Shown here: positions 27,412 to 36,910 of the stretch, one piece after another
Layout: each line of letters opens with the position of its first letter
How positions within the stretch are numbered: the first letter of the stretch is position 1
Assembly: GCF_002277815.1 (NCBI RefSeq)
Contig: NZ_NKJI01000010.1
Span: 1 to 64,000 of the forward strand
Direction: 5' to 3'
Length of the DNA stretch: 64,000 bases
Source: Pseudomonas sp. ERMR1:02
Lineage (GTDB): Bacteria > Pseudomonadota > Gammaproteobacteria > Pseudomonadales > Pseudomonadaceae
Made by a program: the position numbers and the translations under genes
Notes under the pieces: model-generated
What the model was told of the DNA's origin: nothing
Databases searched by the model: none
What the model saw: the letters and a program-made list of their open reading frames with translations, nothing else

Positions 27412-29252
27412 CTAAAAATCAACTTTGTACAACCCAGGTGGGTCATCGTCGCCTTCTAGATCATCTGAATCAAGCTTGAGATCCTCCACTTGTAAATGGC
27501 GAGTCGTATCATCGAAAAAAATGCTCTGAGACGAATTCTCCTTTATCTTCTTCATTTTTTTTGTTGTTGAACGTGAGCGCTCCACTAGCTCTCTGTTTTT
27601 TTTGATTAATTCAAATGTTTCATCAACACTTGCTTTTCGGGCATGACTACCTTCTCTGATATGACGCTCGCGTGCCAATTGCTGCTTCGCAAGCTTTAAC
27701 TCTTCTAGTGATACATCTGGCCTTCGTATATCATAGTATGGGACCTCTATATAACCTTCTCCGGTTGGATTTACCCATACCTGCTTTAGCGACAGTGGGT
27801 TATATTTAACTGCGCAACGAACTTTCACGTGACCGTACAGCGCCCCAGACCAATACTGAATTCTATTTAACTCTATCCCCTGCCGACTTATTACCCTAGA
27901 CTGCTCTGGCAAAAAATCCAGAGTGAACTCGAAAGGGTTTACTACCAATTCTGGATGATTTAATGATCCGCTCTGCATTAAGGCCTCCATCCACTTTTCA
28001 TGGGGCGTCACCTCCAAAATTCTATGTACAGTATGGTGGTAAATTTGTATCTCTCTTGCAAACCAAAGTCGAAATTCAGAGAATGTTAAACAAGCATTTT
28101 TCTCACTGTCATAATCGCCTTTTAATACTACATTGGAAAGTGTCGTCCCCGGCAAATAATGAATATGACCCATTGCTAACGTTCCGTTTAAACGCTCAAT
28201 GTGCCCCCCCACCAAGGTTTACCATAAGGTCGCCAACGGAGTTTTATCTGGTGCTTTTTCGCAGCAATGCGAAAGCCTCGTGATTTGAACTCTTTTGCAT
28301 TGTCCATGGATATGTTCTCTCCCTTGCCATAATAGGGATAAGAAATGTCCGTATCACCAACTGCTTCCAGCCACCTGTTTTTTGGCAAGGTAGCGTGCGT
28401 TACTGCCATCGCAACGCTGTAAGAACTGGGCGCGTGTATTGACAAATAAAACCCGATAACAACTCGACTGTAAACGTCTATAATTAGCGTCGCCCATGGT
28501 CGGCATAATGGTTTGCGATCCTTCTCATCAACTATAATGCAATCAATGACACAATGATCCATTTGCCATTTTTCAAGAATGGTTTTAGCCTCGTTATGAT
28601 TAGGTCGGGCTTGATAGACATCATTCGCTTTTTTCTTGCCTTGCTGTAAACCCATCATTTCCGACCGATTTTTTTTCCCCACTCGGGCATTGACGGCTCG
28701 ATATCCAGGAGGGTTGCAGTTTGCGGCACGGCATATTTCATCAACTTTAGATTTTACCGCTGTCACTCTAGTTCCTGGGCCGACCCACGTTTCTTTTATT
28801 GCTACTTCTATTATTGAATCCACCTCAGGAGATAGGGCACTTGACCCTGGTTTTCTTCCTCTTTTGGACCGTATTAAACTGCTAGGACCCTCACTTTCAT
28901 CGTACTGCCCTAATAGCACATAACCTCTGGGAGTACTAACGCCTAGTTTTTCACATAGCGCCGTAAAGTCGCTCTTTTCTCTGTTGCTTGAAAAATAAGA
29001 TTGAATTTCTTGGAATTTTCGCTCAGCTAACGCCCACTCCCTATCTGGAACGTCTTCCATTCCACGCGAGTATCCACCTGGTTTTCGAGCCTCCTTTTCT
29101 TTAGGTAAAAGCAAAAGCTCTCCGATAGGAGCATCGATGTATTGATGGGTTTCTTTATCGAGTAGATGGACACGCTCCAAAGAAAGTGAAGCTTCATAGG
29201 AATATGCGCGGCCCTGCCATAAAACAAGCTGACCTTTATGCATACCTTTCAT
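27412..29252 (-). pseudogene. tniA: TniA/TnsB-type DDE transposase, split by a frame change at a G7 run
   Basis: The first frame (29252-28188, 354 residues) holds the DNA-binding domains and the first two catalytic aspartates: WQMDHCVIDCIIVD and ISMDNAKEF. It then closes after KPWWGGTLSV. The second frame (to 27412) resumes with GGHIERLNGT, containing the catalytic Glu, and the C-terminal domain. The two meet at seven consecutive C residues (28204-28210; G7 on the coding strand). An eighth G, or a -1 shift, gives KPWWGGHIERLNG without other changes. Total about 610 residues. It could be an inactivating slip, a homopolymer sequencing error, or a programmed -1 frameshift or transcript slippage controlling transposase output. 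Confidence 0.85.
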
Positions 29253-29991
29253 AGCGCAAGCCTCAAATCGTTGCTCTATAAAGCAATAATTGAAGCTTAT
29301 TTTGCGTAAATTTCAATAAATCCGAAAAAAAACAATCACAGCGCAATCGGATTGCACCAAAAATCTCTAATAAACATTAGGTTAGGATTTATCGTTTTCT
29401 TTGAATTCCGACAGTAGCGGTCAGATTTGAAGCCTGCAACAGTCCTCAGAAGTAAATGTATGAAAAAACGGAAAGTCATCGTGTGAATCGAGCATTTCGC
29501 CTCACGTTCACGGTTTACTCACGGATCACTTGACCGGAAAACATCTTAACGCTACAGGCTCTGGCGCGGCCTTTGCCGGCGTTGTAATGCCTGATTTTAC
29601 GTCATGTACAGTGAATCCAAAAACATTGCCTTCTATTGGCGTGGTCGCACACCGCATGCGAAATCGACTATTCGTTTGATTTAAGGAGTGTTTCTGGGGA
29701 ATGCTTGTTCGTTTACGGCATTACTTACGTCACAGATACACCTGCAAACAGGTCGCTGTGTGAAATCTGCAGCGTTCCGCGTGGAGTTAGTGCGCAAATT
29801 TCAAGGGTTGCCACACGTGGAAAACACAAACGCCCATTGATTTGCTTGCAGACGCTGACGGTTTGGCGTGCACATGTTGCGTTTGAAGGCTGTTGAGCTC
29901 TCCGGCCACCAAATACCCCTGGAAGCTCGCCAAAATCTGGCTGGATGAAAAGCTCAGCAAAATGCTCGTCCAGTACCGTTGTTAACCACAA

Positions 29992-30028
29992 TTTTGACTT
30001 GTTAACCACCGTAGTTAACAAGTCAAAA
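29992..30028. repeat. Perfect 15-bp-arm palindrome
   Basis: TTTTGACTTGTTAAC (29992-30006) and its exact reverse complement (30014-30028) flank a 7-base spacer CACCGTA. A partial third copy of the inner half (GTTAACCAC) lies just upstream at 29981. Because of its A/T ends it could act as a bidirectional terminator, but there is no gene on either side to terminate. Confidence 0.85.
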
Positions 30029-30323
30029 AACAAGTTTACAGAGTAATACTGAACCTGCGTGTTAGCCTTGATTTGCCTGGTGCGCTTGGGATTTCAAAGC
30101 TCCGTAATGCTGTGCGAGCTCTGGGGTTTGCCGGTTAGATTGTTTACCCTTACTATCACTCACACTGCTCTGGCAGCCGCAACTTCCAATTTTTGGCACC
30201 CTGCAAGATGTGGTTGGACCACATCAGAGCGCCCTGACGCCGCGTGTCTGACGAGAGATATGTACTCTTAAAGATGGTCTACCGCCAATGGCAACGTAAT
30301 GACCTCTACGTGAAGTCATTAGC

Positions 30324-30355
30324 TAACTCAACTAAACATCTATTTAGTTGAGTTA
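30324..30355. repeat. Perfect 13-bp-arm palindrome downstream of the small gene pair
   Basis: TAACTCAACTAAA (30324-30336) and TTTAGTTGAGTTA (30343-30355) with a 6-base loop. It lies 28 bases beyond the stop of the leftward small gene and could be a stem-loop terminator or RNA-stability element, though no T-run follows. Confidence 0.7.
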
Positions 30356-30382
30356 AGCTTCATCAGAAGAACCGAGCGACTT

Positions 30383-30571
30383 CTACCCGCTCTCTGCCCC
30401 GCCCCGTAACTTGTGATAAACAACAAAAATACGAATCGAATATATCGATACGAATGCAGAGCGATGCAATTCCTTCAAGACAGCTTCGCGTGTGAGCCTC
30501 TGTTTTCCCTTCTTAGTGCGCGATTTGGGCTTACCTGTTTGTGCTGAGCGAGAATTGCTCAAACGCATCAT
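30383..30571 (-). CDS. Small basic protein of unknown function (62 aa)
   Basis: Not recognised. The ATG at 30571 has an excellent AAGGAGG seven bases upstream and its start overlaps the stop of the preceding small gene. The N-terminal half is strongly basic (GKPKSRTKKGKQRLTREAVL), the second half hydrophobic-aromatic (AFVSIYSIRIFVVYHKLRGG). The layout suggests a translated two-gene unit rather than chance ORFs. Confidence 0.5.
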   Translation of the reverse strand: MMRLSNSRSAQTGKPKSRTKKGKQRLTREAVLKELHRSAFVSIYSIRIFVVYHKLRGGAESG

Positions 30572-30723
30572 GCGAGCCTCCTTTTGCAGCGTAGTACCGA
30601 TATTAGCAGGGCACCTGGCTTGAGTTGATAGATAAGTAGTTCAATCAGCAGGTTGTGTTCTATGTTTTTGGAATGTATCTGGGAGTCAGCCTGGGAGTCG
30701 GGGCCTTGCCTGCTCTTTGGCAT
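30568..30723 (-). CDS. Small protein of unknown function (51 aa)
   Basis: Not recognised. The ATG at 30723 follows AGGAGG by nine bases (the frame is open upstream to 30771 without support). The sequence has a polar N-terminus and a hydrophobic middle (NLLIELLIYQLKPGALLISV). Its last codons contain the ribosome binding site of the next gene and the stop overlaps the following ATG, so the two are likely coupled. Confidence 0.45.
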   Translation of the reverse strand: MPKSRQGPDSQADSQIHSKNIEHNLLIELLIYQLKPGALLISVLRCKRRLA

Positions 30724-30959
30724 TGTCGTTAACCTCCTGTCTTTGCTCTTCTCTGAATCTGTCGCCCTCACCCGAGGAGGTGTTCCACTGCCCTGTCGAA
30801 AAACCGCACCAGGGTGTTAATCAAGTCGTACGCGAGATGAATGACGTCTTGAACGGCGGCGACCTAATTTCAAAGAACGACGGCCGGACTCTAGAGCCGC
30901 TGCTGCCAACGCGAGTAGATATCCTGCGCGCAACGCTCTTGTCGATTGCAAGGAGGTAC

Positions 30960-31859
30960 TTAGGAAGCGAGTATTTCCTTGAGAAACTCTATAAACACAT
31001 TGACGCGACTGGAGCCGCGATGGTTGGGCAGATACAGCGCATTGATGTAGGTGCTTGCACTGCCGGGGTTGACCTCATATTGTTCCAACACGCGGGTCAG
31101 CCGACCTTCGCCTACGTCGTCACGTACCAGCCAATCGGCCAACAGAGTCACCCCGCCACCGGCCAACGCGGCCTCGCGCAGAATGTCGGCGTTGTTGCTT
31201 TGCAGCCGTCCCTGCACATTCAATCGGATGATTTCCTCATCGTTCTGGAATGCCCAATTTTGGTGGCCCGTGCGGTAATCAAAACGCAGACACTGATGCT
31301 CCAACAGGTCACGGGGGTGTCGGGGTAGTCCGGTACGCGTCAGGTATTCGGGACTTGCTACGACCCAGCGCTGGAATTCGCCTACCCGCTTACTGACGAC
31401 ATTATCACTGACGACAGATGAACCGAGACGCACTGAGACATCGATCTGCTCGCTGAGCAGGTCACTGACCTCGTCGCTCAGCGAGAGACTGATCTCCAGG
31501 TAAGGATGGCGCTCAAGCAGCCGACCCAAATGAGGGGCGATGATGCGCCGGCCGAATTCCACCGGAACACTGACCCGTAAACGCCCTTGGGCTTCGCTGC
31601 CGCGGTCAGTGACGGCGGCATCGGCTTCGTCAATTGCCTCGAGGATCGCCACTGCTTTTTCAAAATAGTTCTGCCCCGCCACCGTGACACTGGTGTTGCG
31701 CGTGGTGCGGTTAAGCAGGCTGGCGCCCAACTCACTTTCCAGCACAGCTACCTGCCGCGTCACTGAAGAAGTGGAGATGCCAAGCTTGCGCGCCGCTGAG
31801 GAATAACCACCACAGCGAACAGTTTCGACAAACATTTTGAGCGCCAGCAACTTATCCAT
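30960..31859 (-). CDS. LysR-family transcriptional regulator (copy 1)
   Basis: An intact 299-residue LysR protein: N-terminal winged helix (LALKMFVETVRCGGYSSAAR, KLGISTSSVTRQVAVLE) and a periplasmic-binding-like effector domain (RLRVSVPVEFGRRIIAPHLG). It resembles the two other LysR proteins of the window, all beginning MDKLLALKMF, but is the most divergent. Its likely target is the MFS gene at 32186, which lies in the same orientation about 330 bases upstream. A tandem hexanucleotide repeat occupies its leader. Confidence 0.9.
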   Translation of the reverse strand: MDKLLALKMFVETVRCGGYSSAARKLGISTSSVTRQVAVLESELGASLLNRTTRNTSVTVAGQNYFEKAVAILEAIDEADAAVTDRGSEAQGRLRVSVPVEFGRRIIAPHLGRLLERHPYLEISLSLSDEVSDLLSEQIDVSVRLGSSVVSDNVVSKRVGEFQRWVVASPEYLTRTGLPRHPRDLLEHQCLRFDYRTGHQNWAFQNDEEIIRLNVQGRLQSNNADILREAALAGGGVTLLADWLVRDDVGEGRLTRVLEQYEVNPGSASTYINALYLPNHRGSSRVNVFIEFLKEILAS

Positions 31860-31881
31860 AAACAGATTCCGAAATCGAAAA

Positions 31882-31911
31882 GTAAAGGTAAAGGTAAAGG
31901 TAAAGGTAAAG
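31882..31911. repeat. GTAAAG hexanucleotide tandem repeat in the LysR leader
   Basis: Five exact GTAAAG units followed by one GTAACG. On the coding strand of the LysR gene it lies 23-52 bases before the ATG, so changes in copy number would alter spacing between promoter and ribosome binding site. Confidence 0.8.
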
Positions 31912-32185
31912 GTAACGACTGTGCATTAGGAGGCAATGGGCGTCTTGCATGTCTGTGCTTAATCGGTAGCGGCTGCGCGGTGAGTCACTTCGCCTTCATA
32001 AACCGATTCCCGATTTGCTGTCCGAGAGCCCGGCGACATCCGTCGTATAGCCGCGTAAATCGGGATTGTGATCGAAATTCTGCGCATGGCTCATTGTAGC
32101 GGAAGCTGTAGGAACTCTTTTTTGGCTTGAAGTTCGTACAGCGCAACGGATCCCCTCACTTCGGTCTATATGTTCTTGACGATGG
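31912..32185. other. Gene-free stretch between LysR copy 1 and the MFS gene
   Basis: No credible ORF, repeat or RNA gene was recognised. CCGATTCCCGATTTGC and CGTAAATCGGGA around 32000-32065 form a loose inverted pair that might mark transcript ends. Confidence 0.3.
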
Positions 32186-33403
32186 TCACTGTTGGGCGCG
32201 GTACTTACGTATTAAGAAGACCACCAACGCCAGACTGGGAATCAGTGCTATCGAGGCCGCTGAAAAACTCCATCCAAAATGCTCGTACAGTGGGCTTGCC
32301 ACTAGCGACCCCAGAGCACCGCCGACGAAAATGCTAGTCATGTACACGGCATTCAATCGTGCTCGACTATGTGGATCAATTGCGTATACCTCGCGCTGCC
32401 CGAGCACCATGTTAAGTTGCACAGCAAAATCGAGAAAAATCGCACACATGACCAACCACAGGTAGCCACCGCTAGGCAGAGCACCTATCAGCAGAGAAAC
32501 AGGTGCTAACACCAACGCGACCAGAGTGCCTCGGTTGCCATGCCCTGCGTCGGCCAACCGGCCAGCAATCGGGGCTGCAACGGCGCCAAACGCTCCGACC
32601 AAAGCAAACAATGCAACCTGCGCCTGGCTGAACCCATGATGGCGAATCAGTTCAATAGGAGCGACTGTCCAGAACAGGCTGAAGCTTGCGAACAGTAACC
32701 CTTGATATAAAGAACGCTCCCGCAGGATCGGGTAACGCCGGGCAAGCACAAACACCGAGCTAATCAACTCGCCATAGGTGGCCCGATGGGTCGGCATACG
32801 TTTGGGCAGAGCAACAGCCGTAATCAAGGCTATTACTGCCATAAGTGCAGCGGCGCTGAAGAAAACTCCGCGCCAGCCAAAGGCCTCCGCCAACATGCTC
32901 GACAGTGGGCGGGACAGCAATATGCCCAGCAGTAATCCGCTCATAATGTTCCCTACCACACGACCCCGACTTTCCTCGGGCGCCATGTGTGCAGCCAGCG
33001 GCACTAAAATTTGCACGGCCACTGAAGTGAGGCCTATTAGCAGTGAAAAAATCAAAAACAGTGAGGGGGACTGAGTAAGTCCAGCTGAGATCAAGCAAAG
33101 GCTCACGACTAGCGTGAAACCCACTACCAGACGACGGTTTTCCATCAAATCAGCCAAAGGCACAAGCAGAAGCAACCCCATGGCGTAACCTAACTGTGTC
33201 AACGAAACAATCAGGCTGGCATGGGCGTTGGATAGACCAATTTCCGGAGCGATGAGCTCGACAATTGGTTGGGCATAGTAGAGGTTCGCGACGATGGCAC
33301 CACAGCAGAAGGCTAAAAAGGCAACCATGGCGCCAGAGATTGAAGCAGGCAGTTTGTTCTTTACTGCAGTGCTTGCCGTTAATGCGGAGTTGCCGGTGGT
33401 CAT
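32186..33403 (-). CDS. MFS transporter (DHA1-like)
   Basis: An intact 405-residue transporter with about twelve hydrophobic segments. The motif-A-like loop is LLLVPLADLMENRRLVV, and SRGRVVGNIMSGLLLGILLS is motif-C-like. A polar N-terminal tail of ~20 residues precedes the first segment. The family contains aromatic-compound uptake and drug-efflux members. A 9-bp-arm inverted repeat shared with the catabolic operons lies about 100 bases upstream, so it is probably the transporter of the same regulon. Confidence 0.88.
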   Translation of the reverse strand: MTTGNSALTASTAVKNKLPASISGAMVAFLAFCCGAIVANLYYAQPIVELIAPEIGLSNAHASLIVSLTQLGYAMGLLLLVPLADLMENRRLVVGFTLVVSLCLISAGLTQSPSLFLIFSLLIGLTSVAVQILVPLAAHMAPEESRGRVVGNIMSGLLLGILLSRPLSSMLAEAFGWRGVFFSAAALMAVIALITAVALPKRMPTHRATYGELISSVFVLARRYPILRERSLYQGLLFASFSLFWTVAPIELIRHHGFSQAQVALFALVGAFGAVAAPIAGRLADAGHGNRGTLVALVLAPVSLLIGALPSGGYLWLVMCAIFLDFAVQLNMVLGQREVYAIDPHSRARLNAVYMTSIFVGGALGSLVASPLYEHFGWSFSAASIALIPSLALVVFLIRKYRAQQ

Positions 33404-33498
33404 GATGACACCTCAATCGGTTCAAGAAAGTTGCTGTAAGGCTATACGCGACTTTCAATGACCAGAATCCACCGTATGGACAATTGAGCTATGCATTT

Positions 33499-33523
33499 GG
33501 CGCAACGAACCTAGCGTTGCGCC
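33499..33523. promoter_or_regulatory. Candidate LysR-type operator (site A) upstream of the MFS gene
   Basis: GGCGCAACG (33499-33507) and CGTTGCGCC (33515-33523) form a perfect 9-bp inverted repeat with spacer AACCTAG. Related sites with spacer TAG occur at 40671-40691 and 41732-41752. A further GGCGCAAA follows at 33525. Confidence 0.6.
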
Positions 33524-34043
33524 TGGCGCAAAACTTCATTGCTCAATTTGGTAATACCGCAGTGAAGGCCCCCTACTCTACCCTCACGGCCTTGGTTCAA
33601 GCCTATCGCCCTTCGGCATTACCCGATGTTCTGCGCGTGTATTGCGGCAAGAGCGTACGGCTCTGTGACACCTTAAACGTAGATCAACTGATACCTTTAT
33701 AAAACGCCGCGGCGGTATCGCACGCAATCCACAATGGTACTTACGTTCCGATTTATACGCTTCTTACGCTTTTCCCACCTGCCGACTCATAGTCTGCTGA
33801 GGCAATAAGCTTGATGGGAACATGTCTCGCCGTATTGCCACGCAAGAATCGTCGACTATCGTAAGTCTCAGAAAGAGCATTTTGTAAATCCGCTCGGCAC
33901 GACTTGCGTAGTAGACGGGCGCCTGTCTTTGCGGCAACCGGTCAATAGCAGTTGCCCGCTACATAGACAGGCGCGTGAAGAAGTCATTTAACTAAGTATA
34001 CGGACCATGCCCGCTGAGCCGCGCCTAAGACAGGAGCAACCCG
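33524..34043. other. Gene-free stretch before the large regulator gene
   Basis: A 72-codon ORF at 33484-33702 starts inside the operator and matches nothing known to me, so it is not called. The rest holds the divergent promoter region of the MFS gene and the leader of the regulator at 34044 (AGGAG at 34031). No repeat or RNA gene recognised. Confidence 0.35.
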
Positions 34044-36848
34044 TTGACCCTTTCCCCCGAACAGGCCATCCACTTCGGCCCTTACCGGATCTATCCCGGA
34101 CAACGTCTGGTGATGGAGGCCGACCAGTCGTTGCGCCTGGGTCGGCGAGCCATGGACATCCTGTTGATACTGCTCGAACACGCCGGCCAAGTGGTGAGCA
34201 AACAGCAACTGATCGCCGGGGTCTGGCCCAAGAGCGTAGTCGAGGACATCAACCTTCGGGTACACATGGCCGCGTTGCGTAAGGCGCTCGGCGATGGCCA
34301 GGCTGGCCAGCGCTACATCGTCACCGTAGCCCAGCGCGGCTACAGTTTTGTGGCGCCCTATTCGCTGGAACACATCGAGCAGCAGCCGACTAGCGCAGCA
34401 ACTGCGCCGAGTGGCCACAACCTTCCTGTGCGGCGGACGCGGATGATCGGGCGCCAGTCCCTCGTTGATAGCCTGGAGTTGCGGCTGCCACTCCAGCGTT
34501 TCATTACCCTGGTCGGCCCCGGCGGAATCGGCAAGACCACCGTGGCCCTGAGCGTCGCCGAGCAGTCGATCGGGCGCTACCGCGATGGCATTCGTCTGCT
34601 GGATCTGGCGCCGATCAACGATCCGTCGATGATCACCGCTCACCTGGCAACCTTGCTTGACTTGTCACTGCACGATGCCGAACCCATGAGCGGCCTCGCC
34701 GCGTTTTTGCGCAACCGGCAAATGCTTCTGGTGATCGACAACTGCGAACACCTGATCGACGCCATTGCCCCGCTGAGCGAGAGCCTGCTGCGTGCCGCGC
34801 CCGACGTGCACATTCTCGCCACCAGCCGCGAAAGCCTGCGAGCGGAAGGTGAATTCGTTCAACGCCTTGAATCACTGGACTGCCCGCCCCTTATCGCGGT
34901 ACTGAATCGTGCTCAAGCGCTTAGCTTTTCCGCGCTACAACTGTTCGTCGAGCGAGCGATGGCCAGCTACGACGGCTTCGAGCTGAGCGAAGACGAACTG
35001 CCGTTGTTAATAGAAATCTGCCACCGTCTGGACGGCATTCCACTGGCCATAGAGCTGGCCGCCGCGCAAGTGGGCCAGTTCGGTCTGAGCGGGTTGCTGG
35101 CGAAACTGCAAGGCAGTTTTCGCCTGCTTACCCAAGGTTTCCAGACCTCGCCGGGCCGGCATCAGACCCTGCGCGCCACGCTGGACTGGAGCTACGAACT
35201 GCTCAGCCCATGTGAACAAACCTGCCTGTGTCGATTGGGTGTCTTCCGCGGTGGTTTCACGCTGGAGTCGGCAGCGGCGGTGATCGTCGGCAACCATATT
35301 GAGCCCTGTGAAGTGTTCGGCTCGATCACGCAACTGGTGGCCAAATCCCTGCTGAACGTCGAGGTAGGGGACGAAGAGGTGTTCTACCGCCTGCTCGATA
35401 CCACCCGCAGTTATGCCATGGAAAAACTCGATCAGGCCGTTGACCTGGCGGACACCCGCGAGCGCCATGCCAAACGCTGCCTGGCCTTGATGCATCAGGC
35501 GCAGATCGATTGGGAAAACATCCCCACCGGCCTGTGGATAGAGCGTTATGCCCGTGGCTTGGAAGACATTCGCTCGGCCCTCGATTGGGGTTTAAATGCT
35601 CAAGGGCCGCACGCACTGGCGATTCGGCTAGCGGCAACGTCCACGCCGTTGTGGCAGGAACTGTCGCTGCTCAAGGAGCATGGCGGTTATGTGCGCCGGG
35701 CCCTGGCCCTGCTCGACGCTTCACACGAGCCCTGCCCTCGCCTGAAAATGGTTCTCAAGCTGGCCCTCGGCAGCTCCTGTTATCACACCCAGGGCGGCAG
35801 TGCCGAAACCATCGAAGCCTTCGTCAGCGCCAGAACCCTGGCCGAAAGCAACGACGACGTGGCCGGTCAGCTAAGGGCGGTTTCAGGGCACATGGCGGTC
35901 AATCTCAGTTGCGGCAACTATCAAATGGCATTGGAGCAGAGTCAGCTTTTCGATCGGCTGGGGCTGGACAAAGACGCCGTGCTGTCCCTGAGCACTCACC
36001 GCTTGCGGGTGCTGGCCCTGCACTTCATCGGCGATCAGCGACTCGCCCGGGCCAACGCTGAACAGGTCATCCAGCGCATGTCTCAGAGCGGTCACCTCAA
36101 CCGCTTCACCCATGGGTTTGGCTTCCATTACGACCCGAGCGTGGCTGCGCTGACGGTCCTGGCGCGCATCCTTTGGATACAAGGCCAACCGGAACAGGCC
36201 TGGCACACCGCACGGCAGGCGCTGGACATCGCGCTCCAGATCAACCACGGCACGTCGATCTGTTACACCCTGGCGCTGGCCGGTTGCCTGATCGCCCACT
36301 ACAACGGAGACACCCGGACCGCCCGCGAACTCTTGCACCTGTTGCTTGAGCAAGCGCAAAAGCACTCGGTGCAGCTATTCTACACTTGGGCGCAACAGTA
36401 TGCCCGGGTGATCGATGGCGCCCATACGCAGGCGACGCCGCAACCGGGCGCGGGCCTGATCAAGGAAATCATGGTGACGCTCGACACTGGTTTCGTCGAC
36501 GATGAACTGTTGCAGCGCGCCAATTCCGGCCAGGCCGGTTGGAGCACGGCGGAAATTTTGCGGGCCAAGGCCGATACGCTCCTCACAGAGAAATGCCCGC
36601 TGAAAACCGACGCGGCCGAAGCGGTGTTGATCAGGGCGTTGAGCGTGGCACAGCACCAAGGCGCTCTAGCCTGGGAACTGCGCAGCGCTACTTCGCTGGC
36701 ACAGCTTTGGCAACGTCAGGGCCGCTTCCAACAAGCCCACGCATTGCTGGCACCGGTTTACGCCCGGTTCACCGAAGGCTTAGCCACGCCGGACCTGACC
36801 ATAGTCAGGTGCCTACTCGACGAGCTCCATGGGCAGCTGACTATCTGA
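34044..36848 (+). CDS. Winged-helix / STAND-ATPase transcriptional regulator (934 aa)
   Basis: Starts at TTG 34044, eight bases after AGGAG. Residues ~10-105 form an OmpR/PhoB-type winged helix (LRLGRRAMDILLILLEHAGQ; NLRVHMAALRKALG; VAQRGYSFVAP). Residues ~135-430 form an NB-ARC/STAND ATPase with Walker A VGPGGIGKTT (158-167) and Walker B MLLVIDNCEHL. The remainder is helical, TPR-like repeat sequence. Such proteins act as ligand-gated, ATP-dependent activators. It faces the leftward oxidoreductase operon and could regulate it, or the MFS gene on its other side. The ORF is intact over 2.8 kb, a useful contrast to the frameshifted genes. Confidence 0.85.
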   Translation: MTLSPEQAIHFGPYRIYPGQRLVMEADQSLRLGRRAMDILLILLEHAGQVVSKQQLIAGVWPKSVVEDINLRVHMAALRKALGDGQAGQRYIVTVAQRGYSFVAPYSLEHIEQQPTSAATAPSGHNLPVRRTRMIGRQSLVDSLELRLPLQRFITLVGPGGIGKTTVALSVAEQSIGRYRDGIRLLDLAPINDPSMITAHLATLLDLSLHDAEPMSGLAAFLRNRQMLLVIDNCEHLIDAIAPLSESLLRAAPDVHILATSRESLRAEGEFVQRLESLDCPPLIAVLNRAQALSFSALQLFVERAMASYDGFELSEDELPLLIEICHRLDGIPLAIELAAAQVGQFGLSGLLAKLQGSFRLLTQGFQTSPGRHQTLRATLDWSYELLSPCEQTCLCRLGVFRGGFTLESAAAVIVGNHIEPCEVFGSITQLVAKSLLNVEVGDEEVFYRLLDTTRSYAMEKLDQAVDLADTRERHAKRCLALMHQAQIDWENIPTGLWIERYARGLEDIRSALDWGLNAQGPHALAIRLAATSTPLWQELSLLKEHGGYVRRALALLDASHEPCPRLKMVLKLALGSSCYHTQGGSAETIEAFVSARTLAESNDDVAGQLRAVSGHMAVNLSCGNYQMALEQSQLFDRLGLDKDAVLSLSTHRLRVLALHFIGDQRLARANAEQVIQRMSQSGHLNRFTHGFGFHYDPSVAALTVLARILWIQGQPEQAWHTARQALDIALQINHGTSICYTLALAGCLIAHYNGDTRTARELLHLLLEQAQKHSVQLFYTWAQQYARVIDGAHTQATPQPGAGLIKEIMVTLDTGFVDDELLQRANSGQAGWSTAEILRAKADTLLTEKCPLKTDAAEAVLIRALSVAQHQGALAWELRSATSLAQLWQRQGRFQQAHALLAPVYARFTEGLATPDLTIVRCLLDELHGQLTI

Positions 36849-36910
36849 AACCAAGCGCGCAGGACTGACGCTCGAACGCCCGAAGGCTTTAACGTGTGTC
36901 CAGCGTACTT

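Larger units (their letters stand above)
24056..29413. mobile_element. Tn7/Tn5053-like transposon (tniA-tniB-tniQ plus recombinase-like gene)
   Basis: A compact AT-rich block containing a DDE transposase, AAA ATPase and TniQ in the usual order, with a tyrosine-recombinase-like gene facing them. The ends are provisional: TGTC at 24056 and GACA ending at 29413 are the best candidates. I found no matching 5-bp target duplication (flanks read CAGCC and GTAGC). It lies beside a tnpS-tnpT module; Tn5053-type elements are known to insert near resolution sites. Confidence 0.6.
29414..30382. other. Gene-free stretch with two perfect palindromes
   Basis: No ORF here has a ribosome binding site or recognisable product. 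The sequence is only mildly AT-rich. Besides the palindromes listed separately, TTAACCAC occurs twice (29982 and 30002). The lack of genes together with strong symmetry suggests a control, partition or attachment region rather than protein coding. Confidence 0.4.

Noticed and set aside
24056..29413. Firm assignment of Tn7-like element ends and target duplication
   Set aside because: The TGTC/GACA candidates lack matching 5-bp flanks, so the boundaries are kept provisional.
29725..30033. Minus-strand ORF of 102 codons in the gene-free region
   Set aside because: It begins at a TTG inside the palindrome, has no ribosome binding site and resembles no known protein.
33484..33702. 72-codon plus-strand ORF downstream of operator site A
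   Set aside because: It starts within the operator, lacks a ribosome binding site and has no recognisable motif.
35007..35495. Long antisense ORFs in the 934-codon regulator gene
   Set aside because: GC-rich coding DNA commonly leaves the opposite strand open; the sense frame has clear domains throughout.
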